DNA of 64,000 bases from JANYBT01 sp038211475 (GCA_038211475.1 JBBQVN010000003.1:17555-81554), one strand, 5' to 3'; numbered from the stretch's first letter, positions 44,956 through 54,641 are shown. Notes: a model not told the origin generated them from the letters alone. A program made the numbers and translations.

Positions 44956-47604
44956 CTACTTCAGTCGGGACAGGACGGTCTGATTGGGATCCAAAACAAT
45001 TTTCTGCACGCCTGCGGGCGCGCTAAAGCGAAATGTTGTTTCCGGCCCATCGGCGAAGACTTGACCCAGCAACACCAGATTCTTGGCCGTGGTAACGCCG
45101 TAAACCGGAATCAACGTGACCATATCTTTCGGAGCTTCTTCTTGCAGGATGGTGCCGGACGCGGTCAGTACCGAATCTTTGGGGAGGAAACGGACGCCTT
45201 GTAGTTTGTAACGCGGTATGGCGGTACCGCGGACCCATCTTTCCGAGAACCAATCCAGTGACTTGCGGTTCTCATACCACGATGAGCGCGGCAGAGCGTC
45301 TTGAAACGCGTGCACGACGTCCGTAGTAGTAATTATCTTGCCCTCATAGTCTTCGCGTAACTTGCGGAGCACGCCTAGGAACAGCTCGGCATCGGCGTCA
45401 CCGGGGGAACGCAGCTTGCCGCGACTGGCTTGAGAGTCGCGGAGCATGCAGCGCAGCATGTGGAGGAGCCAGGTTCCCCGGCCGTAAGTAATCGCGTCAT
45501 ATCCGGACGGGAAATGGGAGGAAGAGAGGCGTTGTCCCAAAGTCACGGGCCCTGCAGTCATGACCTCTTCGTTCTCTTTATTCTTGCCGAGAAGATCTTC
45601 GCGGTATTTTTCAAGGACGGCGCGAAAGGCCTGCGGATCGCGTTTTTCTAGAAGCAGGAGCGAAGAGTAGTTGGCCAACGCCTCGACCAGCCACTGATCG
45701 TGATAGCTGTCCCATGTCACCAGGTCGCCCCACCACTGGTGAGCAGTTTCATGAGCCAGGACCTGGCCGCTCAAAATCGATTCGACCGAAGAGAGGCGGG
45801 CGTCAGCTCTCTCCCTAGCGTCGAGGAAGCCATAGCTGGAGAGGAAAACCAAACTGGGCCACCCCTGACTCAACTCTCCCGGCATCTGGGTCAGAGAAAG
45901 CGAACGGTAAGGATAGCTGCCGAACCACTGGGAGAAAATTCCGAGGGCATGGGCAGCATCGTCGGCCACTCGCTGGCCATGTTGAGCGGGCGAGGGCGGC
46001 GCAGTGGGTACCGACACACTCTCACTCCGTCTTCCACCTTCCGGACCAGAGGGCTTGGGCAACTCGATGGCTGCGGCGGGGGACGACGCGGGAAAACTCC
46101 TCTCCACGCCGCGTGTGGCATAGCTACGCACCAGCACAGTGCCAGCGAGAGCATCGGCTCGAACGTATTTTCCGAGATTGAAGCCGGCCACTGGGATCGG
46201 TCGGTCGGAAACCCAGTGCGACACCGAATCTCCGGGGGCAGCGAGATCCGTTGCTGTCTCCGGCGCAGTGGACACCGCAGTCTGGGTTCCGGTGGCGAGG
46301 AGCGTCCAAGCGGGCGGATAGTGAAATTCCAGATCGAAGGAGGCCAGTGAAAATCCTCGGTTTGGGTACCAGGTGCCACGAGCTCCCACATAGAACAGAC
46401 CGGAGCCGGCATCGGAGAGGACGTCGCCGGAATATTTGAATCGCAGTTCGACGGTCTGGCCAGATTGCAGAGGGGAGGGAAAGACGACGGCCACCAGGTC
46501 ATTGCCACGCCGGTTCAGTTGGGTACCTTCGAGGGATGGATTCTGAATGAATTCTAGGTTGTGGCCGTCAGCCTCGAGGCTGTGAATCTTCAACGCGCGA
46601 GAAAGCTCGAAGAGAAACGCCTTGTGGCCACCTCGATTCACGTGCAGTTGCAGTCGGGCATCCGCAGTCAATTCGGAGGGAGGACGCACGCGAGCCCGAA
46701 TCTTGTAGTTCGTAATAGTTAGATCTTCGCGCCGCGAGTTGGTTTTGGGCCCGGACGAGAATGACGTCCAGACATTGAAGAAAACTGCTCCGTCTTTGGT
46801 ATCCGCTTTCCCTGCGGAGAGTTGCTCGACAGCGCTCGAGTCGAAGTACACCTCGAAACTGCCGAGTTTCCTCCCCTGAATGCGAGCGTGAAGAAATCCG
46901 TCGCTCTCCGACTGGCTCTCGACGCCAGGACGAGGATCACTACGGCAAGGAAGATAGCGGCTGAAATTGAGCAAGAGACGCAGGGCATCGAGGCTTGCTA
47001 AAGAGCGCGCCGATGGATCCCACTGGCTCACAAAAAGGTCTGCATTTTGCGGCAAGGGACTGAGTGCGGGCTGCAGTTGGGAGAGCGTGTCATCGTCGAA
47101 GCGGAGATAGCTGGTAACAAAATGCTCCTCCAGAATTGCCCCGCCGGTAAATAGCGCCAGCGAGTCGCGCTCGACCGAGTCCGGGGGGCGGAGGAGGATC
47201 TCTCCATCCCCTTCAAAAAAGGCGCCTGTAACGCGGCCGCAAACATCGTGGGTAAAAGCCAGGGTGCCACCTTCGAAATCGATAGTAAGGTTGGGCCGGA
47301 TAATCTCGCCATCGCGAACGCGGTAAACCCGGGCAGGATCGAGGCCGACGCTCTCCAGTTGCGCGTAGAGGGCGACTGCAGTGGCCGGAGGCGCAGGTGG
47401 CGGGGTCCCTGGGGCTTCTACACCAAAGCAGGAAAGAGACAGCAACCCGCACCCCGCCAGCACGAATCCATAGCCAACCACCGTGCGACATAATTTTAGG
47501 AGGCGACCGCTCACCGCGCGGCGCAGCCGATGAATCGGCATATCGTGCATCGCCATACCGTAGGTCGCCATATCAATCGGTCGGCATATTACATGGATCG
47601 CCAT
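44956..47604 (-). CDS. M1-family (gluzincin) metallopeptidase, probable lipoprotein
   Basis: An exported zinc peptidase of up to 882 aa. The zinc site is VLAHETAHQWWGDLVTWDSY (HExxH), with the third ligand in QWLVEALANYSSL 18 residues on. The M1 exopeptidase motif GAMEN is not evident, and an extra N-terminal region of about 300 residues precedes the M1 N-domain (YPNRGFSLASFDLEFHYP), so an aminopeptidase role is inferred. A lipobox-like VLAGC follows a basic n-region (MPIHRLRRAVSGRLLK). The start is uncertain: in-frame ATGs recur in a 15-bp tandem repeat at 47530-47621, and 47541 is an attractive alternative. It follows the M49 gene on the same strand. Confidence 0.83.
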   Translation of the reverse strand: MAIHVICRPIDMATYGMAMHDMPIHRLRRAVSGRLLKLCRTVVGYGFVLAGCGLLSLSCFGVEAPGTPPPAPPATAVALYAQLESVGLDPARVYRVRDGEIIRPNLTIDFEGGTLAFTHDVCGRVTGAFFEGDGEILLRPPDSVERDSLALFTGGAILEEHFVTSYLRFDDDTLSQLQPALSPLPQNADLFVSQWDPSARSLASLDALRLLLNFSRYLPCRSDPRPGVESQSESDGFLHARIQGRKLGSFEVYFDSSAVEQLSAGKADTKDGAVFFNVWTSFSSGPKTNSRREDLTITNYKIRARVRPPSELTADARLQLHVNRGGHKAFLFELSRALKIHSLEADGHNLEFIQNPSLEGTQLNRRGNDLVAVVFPSPLQSGQTVELRFKYSGDVLSDAGSGLFYVGARGTWYPNRGFSLASFDLEFHYPPAWTLLATGTQTAVSTAPETATDLAAPGDSVSHWVSDRPIPVAGFNLGKYVRADALAGTVLVRSYATRGVERSFPASSPAAAIELPKPSGPEGGRRSESVSVPTAPPSPAQHGQRVADDAAHALGIFSQWFGSYPYRSLSLTQMPGELSQGWPSLVFLSSYGFLDARERADARLSSVESILSGQVLAHETAHQWWGDLVTWDSYHDQWLVEALANYSSLLLLEKRDPQAFRAVLEKYREDLLGKNKENEEVMTAGPVTLGQRLSSSHFPSGYDAITYGRGTWLLHMLRCMLRDSQASRGKLRSPGDADAELFLGVLRKLREDYEGKIITTTDVVHAFQDALPRSSWYENRKSLDWFSERWVRGTAIPRYKLQGVRFLPKDSVLTASGTILQEEAPKDMVTLIPVYGVTTAKNLVLLGQVFADGPETTFRFSAPAGVQKIVLDPNQTVLSRLK

Positions 47605-47621
47605 ATCACGATAGCCATATC
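47530..47621 (-). repeat. Six-copy 15-bp tandem repeat across an intergenic junction and gene start
   Basis: On the minus strand the unit is close to GATATGGCGATCCAT. Copies are 47608-47621 (14 bp), 47593-47607, 47575-47592 (18 bp, most diverged), 47560-47574, 47545-47559 and 47530-47544. The array starts in the stop codon of the M49 gene and runs into the M1 gene, where in-frame copies encode the five-residue pattern DMATY, GMAMH, DMPIH. Confidence 0.85.
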
Positions 47622-49401
47622 AATGGTTGGTCTTGGCCGCGGACAACAGTTGGTTCGCCGTCACAAAGTCCGGCTCGATGTCGGTGGGCAAATCCTTCAG
47701 CCGTTCCAAAGATTTCGCCAACGCGGGACGGATCACTCCCATTTCGTCGAGCAACTTTCGGGCTCCAGTGTAGTCGCCTTCCGCTTCCAGGGTCAGTAGG
47801 ATGTGGTCCAAATCGCGCACCGTCTTTTTCATCTTGGGAATGTCGACGGAGAAGGTGCCGTCAGGATGAGCGACAAACGCGCCATGGTCGAGGTAGTAGT
47901 TAAATTGCACCGCCATGCCCTTGCCATGAGCATCGCTCAGGCCGAAACGCAAGGTACGGAACGAGGACGCCAAATAAGTGACGTAGAGTTGGCGCTGCGC
48001 GGCTTCGTCAAATGCAAGGGTCTTTCCGAGGTCCCACTCTTTGGCGTGGTCCATCAATAGTTGCAGGGCAAATAGGCCAGTCACGTCCGCCTTTGCTTCT
48101 TCGATGGCACTGAACAGCTCTTTCATTTCCTCGCGAACAGTGGTGTCCCGGCCATTAACTTTGATCTGGTGTGGTCCCAAGCCGTGCATCAGTTCATGGG
48201 CCAGGATGTGAGTGAAGAAGGGCTCAAAGCTGACGTCCGCCAGCGCGCTCTCCGACAACATGCGCCGTGCGATGGGGATAAGCGCACTACGGAACTTGGC
48301 TTCCTGCACATTTTTCAGCAGGACACGTTTGCTCCCCTTTTGCTGCACCACGCGATCATCGTTGGGTAAGTTATAAGCTGCGGTCTGCACCCCATGGGCA
48401 CCGTCCCCGGCGCTCAGGATTTGGTCCACCACGCGGATGGGTGCCGCCGCACCTAGTTTCGAATTGCGATAGCCGGGATCAATGGGGAGGTTATTTTCGA
48501 TATCCTGCAGATGGCGAGCGAACGCAGTCAACTTGCCGGTCTCCGCTTCATCGCGGAGGTTGATGTAGGCCTCAAACGCGGCCTTGTACCCGAACAGTTC
48601 GTCGTTGTAAGTCTCGTAAGGGCCGATGGTGATGTCGAGTGGAGCGTCCAAATCCATCCACGCCAAGTCGCTGTCATAGTAATTATTGGAGAGAAATGCT
48701 TCGGCACGCAAGCTGAGGAATTTTTTGAGCGAAGCGTTATCCGTCAGCGAAGCGGCCTGTTTCAAGAGAGTCGCCGCCTTGGCCAGTTCCTCCTTGTATT
48801 CCTCGCTGTAGAGGACGATGTGCAGGGAATCGCTCAATTTTTCGGGCGGACCGAGGAACCCTTTGGGTTTGGGCACGGGAATCTTACGGCGGATGACCGT
48901 GAAAAAACCCTTGGCGCGCTCTTGCTGATCTGCAGGAATCGTCGCCAGCCAGCGCTCGAAATCGTCCTTGGACATGTCTTCGGGATAGAAACTCGCGCCG
49001 GGGAGCTTGCGGGCTGGAACACCCGGAAGAAATGCCTTGAAATCGTCGAGGTCGGACCAGGGACCTTTGTTAAGCCAGAAATAGTGCAGGCGAGCTTTGC
49101 CCAACGGCGAGGCATCCTGCTGCAACCGGACGTAAAGCGCGGGATTGCCGGCCCAAAGCTGTTTCATAAAAATGTCATCGATCAACTTGCCGGCTTCCAG
49201 TAGCTTGACCAATGCTTGGCGGTCGCCGGCGGAGAGATGCGACACGTCCACACGAAGAGGTGCGCGGGCAAATCGCGCATTCATTGCCTGCAATTCCGCA
49301 ATAGCGGGCACTCTAGAGGCGGTAGATTCCTGGGCCTCAGTTCGGTAAACGAGAAATACCAAGATGAGGAAAAAAAAAGCCGCAAGTCCAGCCAATTTCA
49401 T
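47620..49401 (-). CDS. M49 (dipeptidyl-peptidase III-like) zinc peptidase
   Basis: A 593-aa exported protein with a signal sequence or anchor (MKLAGLAAFFFLILVFLVY, then RTEAQ). The zinc site is HILAHELMHGLGPHQIKVNG, with the second half VREEMKELFSAIEEAKADVTGL supplying the ExxKAD glutamate. Classic DPP III has HELLGH; the HExxHG version seen here is the one in the DPP III-like domain of plant Nudix 3 and many bacterial relatives (from memory). It probably cleaves dipeptides from short peptides in the cell envelope. GAGGGG precedes the ATG at 49401. It is immediately followed on the same strand by the M1-type peptidase, suggesting joint peptide processing. Confidence 0.82.
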   Translation of the reverse strand: MKLAGLAAFFFLILVFLVYRTEAQESTASRVPAIAELQAMNARFARAPLRVDVSHLSAGDRQALVKLLEAGKLIDDIFMKQLWAGNPALYVRLQQDASPLGKARLHYFWLNKGPWSDLDDFKAFLPGVPARKLPGASFYPEDMSKDDFERWLATIPADQQERAKGFFTVIRRKIPVPKPKGFLGPPEKLSDSLHIVLYSEEYKEELAKAATLLKQAASLTDNASLKKFLSLRAEAFLSNNYYDSDLAWMDLDAPLDITIGPYETYNDELFGYKAAFEAYINLRDEAETGKLTAFARHLQDIENNLPIDPGYRNSKLGAAAPIRVVDQILSAGDGAHGVQTAAYNLPNDDRVVQQKGSKRVLLKNVQEAKFRSALIPIARRMLSESALADVSFEPFFTHILAHELMHGLGPHQIKVNGRDTTVREEMKELFSAIEEAKADVTGLFALQLLMDHAKEWDLGKTLAFDEAAQRQLYVTYLASSFRTLRFGLSDAHGKGMAVQFNYYLDHGAFVAHPDGTFSVDIPKMKKTVRDLDHILLTLEAEGDYTGARKLLDEMGVIRPALAKSLERLKDLPTDIEPDFVTANQLLSAAKTNH

Positions 49402-49613
49402 TTCAGCCCCTCGGGAACCAGCTCAATCTGGGAACGGATCACTCCCTCCCATGATAATCGTCTGGCACGTGAGTGGGATAGCAGACGATCATTCGGCCTG
49501 AAGAGCAGCCCCCGAAGCTGGTGGCCGCATCCTAATCAAGAGGGTTACAATACAACCTCTGCCACAATAAAGTCGTTCTGGGCCAGCTTGAGTCCGGCGA
49601 CTCGAGAATTTCC

Positions 49614-50777
49614 ATGAAAAAAACCATTTCTTTAGTCGTTTTCATAATCGCTTTGATACTTCCCGGCTTCCTCCACGCCGATGGGGTGGTGGAGGAAATC
49701 ATCGCCCGAGTGAACACCCAGATCGTGACCCGCACGGCGTACCTCCGCAGCCGAGAACAGATCAAGCAGGAATTGCAACAGCAATCACCCAGCGATGCCG
49801 ACAAGCTATTCGCAGAAAAACAGCGCGATGTCTTGCGAGACCTGATCGATCAACAACTCTTGCTGGAGAAAGGCAAGGACCTAGGCATAACTGCCGACAC
49901 CGAACTAATCAAACGCCTCGACAAGATGCGTAAGGAGATGAAACTGGACTCCATGGAAGAACTTGAGAAAGCGGCGCAAAGTCAGGGAGTGCCGTTCGAG
50001 GAGTTCAAGAGTAATATGCGCAACCAGATCATCACTCAGGACGTCATCAGCAAAGAGGTGGGATCGCATCTGTCGATCAACAAGGAAGATGAGCAGAGGT
50101 TTTTTGAGGAACACAAGGCGGAGATGAACCAGCCTGAGAGGGTACGCTTGAGCGAAATTCTGGTGGCGCCGAAAGCGCCCCCGGCAGAACCGTCAGCGCC
50201 GAAGCTGTTGACTCCCAATACCCCAGACCCGCAAGTGCCAGCGTCAGGCTCTACGCCCTCAGCGGAAAGCGACGCGAAGGCGCTTGCAATTGCGCAAGCC
50301 AAAGCCGAAGAACTAGAAGCGCAACTGAAGAAGGGCACCGCCAAGTTCGAGGACCTGGCCAAGACCAGTTCCGACGGCCCCACCGCCGCCCAGGGAGGCG
50401 ACCTGAATTACTTCACGCGCGGCATGCTGGCCAAAGAACTCGAAGATAAAGTATTTGCTATGAAAGCGGATGAGATCAGCGGGGTGATCCGCACGAAACA
50501 GGGCTACGTGATTTTGAAAGTGACCGAGCACCAGGCCGCCGGCATTCCTACTCTGAAAGAAGTGGAGCCGCGCATTCAGGAAGCTATTTACGTGCAGAAG
50601 CTCAATCCGGCCTTGCGCGCTTATTTGACGAAGCTACGCGAGGACGCTTATATCGACATCAAGCCGGGCTATGTGGATACCGGGGCTAGTGCCGCCCAGA
50701 CCAAGCCGGTGGAAACCAGTGTGAAGCAGGCATCGGCCAAGGAACTTAAGAAAAAGAAGAAGTTGGGAGTGTTTTAG
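49614..50777 (+). CDS. SurA-like periplasmic peptidyl-prolyl isomerase
   Basis: A 387-aa chaperone/isomerase. The signal peptide is MKKTISLVVFIIALILPGF, cut near LHA-DG. The SurA N-terminal domain follows (GVVEEIIARVNTQIVTRTAY to about residue 160), then a proline-rich insert (about 185-215), and one parvulin domain (about 220-325) with AAQGGDLNYFTRGML and IRTKQGYVILKV. SurA helps outer-membrane proteins fold; a single parvulin domain, rather than two, is common outside Proteobacteria. The C-terminus is strongly basic (KELKKKKKLGVF). The YhaM-like gene begins 5 bp after its stop, forming an operon. Confidence 0.9.
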   Translation: MKKTISLVVFIIALILPGFLHADGVVEEIIARVNTQIVTRTAYLRSREQIKQELQQQSPSDADKLFAEKQRDVLRDLIDQQLLLEKGKDLGITADTELIKRLDKMRKEMKLDSMEELEKAAQSQGVPFEEFKSNMRNQIITQDVISKEVGSHLSINKEDEQRFFEEHKAEMNQPERVRLSEILVAPKAPPAEPSAPKLLTPNTPDPQVPASGSTPSAESDAKALAIAQAKAEELEAQLKKGTAKFEDLAKTSSDGPTAAQGGDLNYFTRGMLAKELEDKVFAMKADEISGVIRTKQGYVILKVTEHQAAGIPTLKEVEPRIQEAIYVQKLNPALRAYLTKLREDAYIDIKPGYVDTGASAAQTKPVETSVKQASAKELKKKKKLGVF

Positions 50778-50782
50778 AGCAG

Positions 50783-51841
50783 ATGCCATATGATGATCTT
50801 CAACTCCAAGGCTCCATGAAAGATTTCTTTCTCTGCGACTGCGCCCAGCACGAAAACAAGGTTATTACCTCGTGTTTCCTGGTTCTCTCCAAGCAAGTCA
50901 AGTCCAAGAAGAACAGCGGCGACCCTTATCTGGCGCTGGCTTTGGGCGACCGCACCGGGCAGATTGATGCCAAGATGTGGGACAACGTTGCCCAGGCGAT
51001 GGAGTCGTTTGACCAGGACGATGTCCTCAAGATTCGCGGCCTGCTCAACAAATACAACAACCGGTTTCAGATCACCATTGAGAAATTACGAAAAGTAGAG
51101 GAAGCCGAGATTGACTATGCCGACTTCCTGCCCAAGACCACCAAGAACGTGGACGAACTTTGGCAGACCCTAACTGATTTTGTAGCGACGTTTCAAGATG
51201 CTCGCCTCAAGGCATTGATCGAGGCATTTCTAGCGGACCCCGAGATCGTGCGCAGCTACCGGAATGCCCCGGCGGCCAAGACGCTGCACCATGCGTGCAT
51301 TGGCGGACTGCTCGAACATGTAGTGTCGCTGTTCCGGTCTTGCGACTTGATGTGTCGGAACTATCCACAGATCAATCGGGACCTGCTGTTGAGCGGGGCG
51401 TTTCTGCACGATATCGGCAAGATCCATGAGCTAACCTACAAGCGCTCGTTTTCCTATACCACGCGGGGCCAACTCTTGGGACACATGGTGATTGAACTCG
51501 AGATGCTGCACGACAAAATCGCCCAGGTGCCCGGGTTTTGTGACGAAGTGAAGACTCTGCTCGAACACATGATCATCAGCCACCATGGCCAGTACGATTT
51601 TGGCTCGCCGAAATTACCGATGTTCCCCGAGGCGCTGATGCTGCATTACCTTGACGATCTGGATTCCAAGATGGAGAACATGCGAGCCCAGTTTGAACGC
51701 GAGGCCACGACGGGTCCCTGGACCACCTACAACAACTCAATGGGGCGGTCGCTGCTCAACAGTGCGGAGTTCCTGAAAAAGGCCCAGGCAAAAAAGGAAT
51801 CAAGCGAGGCATTGAGCGAGGCATGGAAGGAAGAATCATAG
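50783..51841 (+). CDS. 3'-5' exoribonuclease YhaM family protein (OB fold + HD domain)
   Basis: A 352-aa nuclease. Residues about 15-115 are an OB-fold nucleic-acid-binding domain (FLVLSKQVKSKKNSGDPYLA; ALGDRTGQIDAKMWDN). Residues about 160-320 are an HD phosphohydrolase domain, with HHACIGGLLEHVVSL, AFLHDIGKIHEL (the HD pair) and ISHHGQYDFGSPK. B. subtilis YhaM, with this layout, degrades RNA and DNA 3'-5' with Mn2+ or Co2+. It starts 5 bp after the SurA-like gene and is co-transcribed with it; no functional link is obvious. The C-terminal tail is Lys/Glu/Ser-rich. Confidence 0.9.
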   Translation: MPYDDLQLQGSMKDFFLCDCAQHENKVITSCFLVLSKQVKSKKNSGDPYLALALGDRTGQIDAKMWDNVAQAMESFDQDDVLKIRGLLNKYNNRFQITIEKLRKVEEAEIDYADFLPKTTKNVDELWQTLTDFVATFQDARLKALIEAFLADPEIVRSYRNAPAAKTLHHACIGGLLEHVVSLFRSCDLMCRNYPQINRDLLLSGAFLHDIGKIHELTYKRSFSYTTRGQLLGHMVIELEMLHDKIAQVPGFCDEVKTLLEHMIISHHGQYDFGSPKLPMFPEALMLHYLDDLDSKMENMRAQFEREATTGPWTTYNNSMGRSLLNSAEFLKKAQAKKESSEALSEAWKEES

Positions 51842-51923
51842 GGGTTCTGCGGCCTGGGAATTTCCGCTCCTTGCCGTTCTCTTGCCGTAGCGCCCTCTAA
51901 CCGCTTTCCACTGCGCATTCAAT

Positions 51924-51929
51924 TACAAT
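51924..51929 (+). promoter_or_regulatory. -10-like hexamer directly before aroC
   Basis: TACAAT begins 14 nt before the aroC ATG at 51938, with only CCATTTTC in between and no Shine-Dalgarno. Confidence 0.5.
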
Positions 51930-51937
51930 CCATTTTC

Positions 51938-53110
51938 ATGTTGCGGTATTTCACAGCCGGCGAATCTCATGGCGAGGCCCTGGTGGCGTTTCTCTCCGGG
52001 CTTCCCGCGGGACTGACTTATAATGCCGAATTCGTGGACCGCGAGTTGTGGCGCCGCCAGCAGGGCTACGGCCGCGGCGGCCGAATGAAGATCGAGCGTG
52101 ACTCCGCCCAGGTCCTGTCTGGAGTGCGTCATGGCAAGACCATTGGAACTCCGATCGCGATGATGCTCGAGAACCGCGATTGGCAGAATTGGAAGGAAGC
52201 TCTGCCGATCGAGACGGGGGAGCCTGGGAAACACAAGCCGGTGTCTTCCCCGCGTCCTGGACATGCCGACCTGGCGGGCGCGCTGAAATTTAATTTCACG
52301 GACGCGCGCTATGTACTGGAACGCGCCTCAGCCCGCGAGTCAGCCGCTCGCACCGCTTTGGGTGCGCTGGCTAAACTGTTTTTGCGCGAGTTGGAAATTG
52401 AAGTCTTGAGTCACGTGCGCACCGTGGGTGAGGTTACGCTGGAGCGCGACGTCTCCTGGAGCCAGATTTGCGAGTTGGTCCAGCGGCCGGAAGTTCTCTT
52501 GAGTTGCGCTGACCCGGAAACCGAGCAGCGCATGAAAGCGGAAGTGGACGTTGCGTTGAAAACCGGCGATTCCGTGGGCGGAGTATTTGAAGTAGTAGCG
52601 CACGGCGCGCCTCCCGGCCTGGGAAGCTACGCCCAGTGGGACGAACGGTTGGACGCGCAACTCGCAGCCGCCGTGATGTCGCTTCAAGCCGTCAAGGCGG
52701 TGGAAATCGGCGCGGGAATCACGGCCGCCAAGTCGCCGGGGTCGGCGGTCCATGACGAAATCGGATACTCGGAAGGGACCGGATTCGCTGGATTCACGCG
52801 CACGAAGAACAATGCCGGTGGCATCGAGGGCGGCGTCTCCAACGGCGAAGAAATTCGCGTCCGCGGATACCTGAAGCCGATCTCGACCTTGCGGCGGCCC
52901 TTGCAATCGGTGCACTTCTCCTCTCGCGAGGTGGTGAAGGCGGCCTATGAGCGTTCCGACGTTTGTGTGGTGCCCGCTGCCGGAGTCGCGGGAGAAGCCA
53001 TGGTGGCGTTGACTTTGGCCCGCGCTGCGCTGGAAAAGTTCGGGGGTGACTCCATGCCTGAAACTCTGCGAAACTACCAAGGTTACCTGCAACAATTGCG
53101 GAATTACTGA
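51938..53110 (+). CDS. aroC: Chorismate synthase
   Basis: Makes chorismate from EPSP with reduced FMN, the last step of the shikimate pathway. The 390-aa protein has the family signatures YFTAGESHGEALVAFLSGLP, GYGRGGRMKIERDSAQVLSG, SSPRPGHADLAGALKF, ARESAARTALGALAK and RTKNNAGGIEGGVSNGEEI, with the C-terminal VVPAAGVAGEAMVAL. The start codon follows a -10-like TACAAT by 14 nt and lacks a ribosome-binding site. def begins 17 bp after its stop; aroC-def-fmt-rsmB run in the same direction with small gaps. Confidence 0.97.
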   Translation: MLRYFTAGESHGEALVAFLSGLPAGLTYNAEFVDRELWRRQQGYGRGGRMKIERDSAQVLSGVRHGKTIGTPIAMMLENRDWQNWKEALPIETGEPGKHKPVSSPRPGHADLAGALKFNFTDARYVLERASARESAARTALGALAKLFLRELEIEVLSHVRTVGEVTLERDVSWSQICELVQRPEVLLSCADPETEQRMKAEVDVALKTGDSVGGVFEVVAHGAPPGLGSYAQWDERLDAQLAAAVMSLQAVKAVEIGAGITAAKSPGSAVHDEIGYSEGTGFAGFTRTKNNAGGIEGGVSNGEEIRVRGYLKPISTLRRPLQSVHFSSREVVKAAYERSDVCVVPAAGVAGEAMVALTLARAALEKFGGDSMPETLRNYQGYLQQLRNY

Positions 53111-53126
53111 TGAACGACTGCCAGCC

Positions 53127-53636
53127 ATGATTTATCCCATCGTGAAATACGGCGACCCGGTATTGGAAAAGCCCGCCAAGCCGGTCACCCAGTTCGACGA
53201 CAGCCTGAGAACGCTGGTCGCCGACATGTTTGAGTCCATGTATGCAGCGCATGGAGTGGGACTAGCGGCGCCTCAGATTGGGATTTCCCTGCGGCTGGCG
53301 GTGATTGACATCACTTTTAAAGAAGATCCCGAAGCGAAACTTGTTCTGGTTAATCCCGAAATTATCGAGGTCGAAGGACGACACCGGCAGAGCGAAGGCT
53401 GCTTGAGCATCCCCGAATTCCGGGAAGATGTGACCCGCGCGAAGTACGTTACCGTACGGGCTCAGAATATCGATGGCGAGTGGTATGAGAAGACCGGCGA
53501 GGATTTGTTGGCCCGAGCCTTCCTTCACGAAACCGATCACCTCAACGGCAAGCTTTATATTTCTCACATCAGCGCGTTGAAGCGGGACCTGATGAAGCGC
53601 AAGATCCGGAAACTGGTGAAAGCGGGAGAGTGGTAG
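53127..53636 (+). CDS. def: Peptide deformylase
   Basis: Removes the N-formyl group from nascent proteins at the ribosome exit. The 169-aa protein has the three metal/active-site motifs GVGLAAPQ (residues 43-50), EGCLSIP with Cys92, and HETDHLNG with His134 and His138, the usual Fe2+ ligands. The ATG at 53127 starts MIYPIVKYGDPVL, the family N-terminus; the frame stays open 27 codons upstream into aroC without conservation. fmt, which adds the same formyl group to initiator tRNA, is next, 60 bp downstream: the classic def-fmt pair. Confidence 0.97.
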   Translation: MIYPIVKYGDPVLEKPAKPVTQFDDSLRTLVADMFESMYAAHGVGLAAPQIGISLRLAVIDITFKEDPEAKLVLVNPEIIEVEGRHRQSEGCLSIPEFREDVTRAKYVTVRAQNIDGEWYEKTGEDLLARAFLHETDHLNGKLYISHISALKRDLMKRKIRKLVKAGEW

Positions 53637-53696
53637 CCCGGCAGTGGTCACCGATGCGCTTGCACTCGCGCTTGCGGTAGATGAGACTAGTTGCAA

Positions 53697-54641
53697 ATGA
53701 ATTTGGTATTTTGTGGTACCCCGCGTTTTGCCGTCCCCACCCTGGAAAGGCTCGTGGAGGCTGGATTCCATGTGCAGTTGGTGGTCACTCAGCCCGACAA
53801 GCCACGCGGACGAGGCTTGGAGCTCGCTGCATCGCCGGTGAAGCAATGCGCCATGGCCCTGGGCTTGCCCATCGCCCAGCCCGATAAGATTAAGAAAAAC
53901 GAAGAGTTCCAAGCGCAACTGGCGGCGTTGAATCCCGAAGCCATCGTCGTGGTTGGATATGGGAGGATCATTCCGCAGTGGATGATTGATCTACCCCGCT
54001 TCGGCAACCTAAACTTGCACGCGTCGCTGTTACCGAAATACCGCGGCGCTGCGCCCATTCAGTGGGCGATCGCCAGCGGTGAGACAGTGACTGGCGTGAC
54101 CACTATGCGAATCGATGCCGGCTTGGACACGGGTGACATTCTGCAACAACAGCAAACGCCCATCGCCGATGACGATACCGCAGAAACTCTAGCTCCGCGG
54201 CTGGCTGCCATAGGCTCTACCCTGATGGTGGAGACCTTGCGCGGACTGCAGGCCGGAACAATAGTTGCCGTTCCGCAGGACCACTCCCTCGCCTCGCTGG
54301 CGCCGATCTTGAAAAAAGAGGATGGGTTAATTGATTTTTGGCTTCCGGCACAGCAGATTTGCAATCGCGTGCGCGGATTCCAGCCGTGGCCGGGAGGGTT
54401 CACCAGTTTCCGGGGGAAAGGCCTGGGAGTGGGCCTTGTCCGCATCTTCACGCCAGCTATCGAAAGCGCCGGTGGGCCGTGCTCTATAACGATCACCGCG
54501 GATCACTTGCTGGTCGAGTGCGGCGCTGGCACACAACTCGAACTTCTTGAAGTGCAGCCCGAAGGCAAGAAGCGAATGTCGGCGCGCGACTTCGTACACG
54601 GCTACCATCCCAAAACCGGCGACCGCATGGGCGTGCTCTAG
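53697..54641 (+). CDS. fmt: Methionyl-tRNA formyltransferase
   Basis: Formylates Met-tRNAfMet using 10-formyl-THF. The 314-aa enzyme shows MNLVFCGTPRFAVPTLERL, TQPDKPRGRGLEL, the catalytic NLHASLLPKYRGAAPIQWAI (Asn-His), and DAGLDTGDILQQQ with the Asp; the C-terminal OB-fold tRNA-binding domain covers about residues 210-310. The ATG at 53697 is preferred over the TTG two codons earlier. The stop is immediately followed, with no spacer, by the rsmB ATG, so translation is coupled. Confidence 0.96.
   Translation: MNLVFCGTPRFAVPTLERLVEAGFHVQLVVTQPDKPRGRGLELAASPVKQCAMALGLPIAQPDKIKKNEEFQAQLAALNPEAIVVVGYGRIIPQWMIDLPRFGNLNLHASLLPKYRGAAPIQWAIASGETVTGVTTMRIDAGLDTGDILQQQQTPIADDDTAETLAPRLAAIGSTLMVETLRGLQAGTIVAVPQDHSLASLAPILKKEDGLIDFWLPAQQICNRVRGFQPWPGGFTSFRGKGLGVGLVRIFTPAIESAGGPCSITITADHLLVECGAGTQLELLEVQPEGKKRMSARDFVHGYHPKTGDRMGVL

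Noticed and set aside
45430..46350. Plus-strand ORFs opposite the M1 peptidase
   Set aside because: Antisense shadows; the minus strand encodes the HExxH zinc site and a continuous 800-residue frame.
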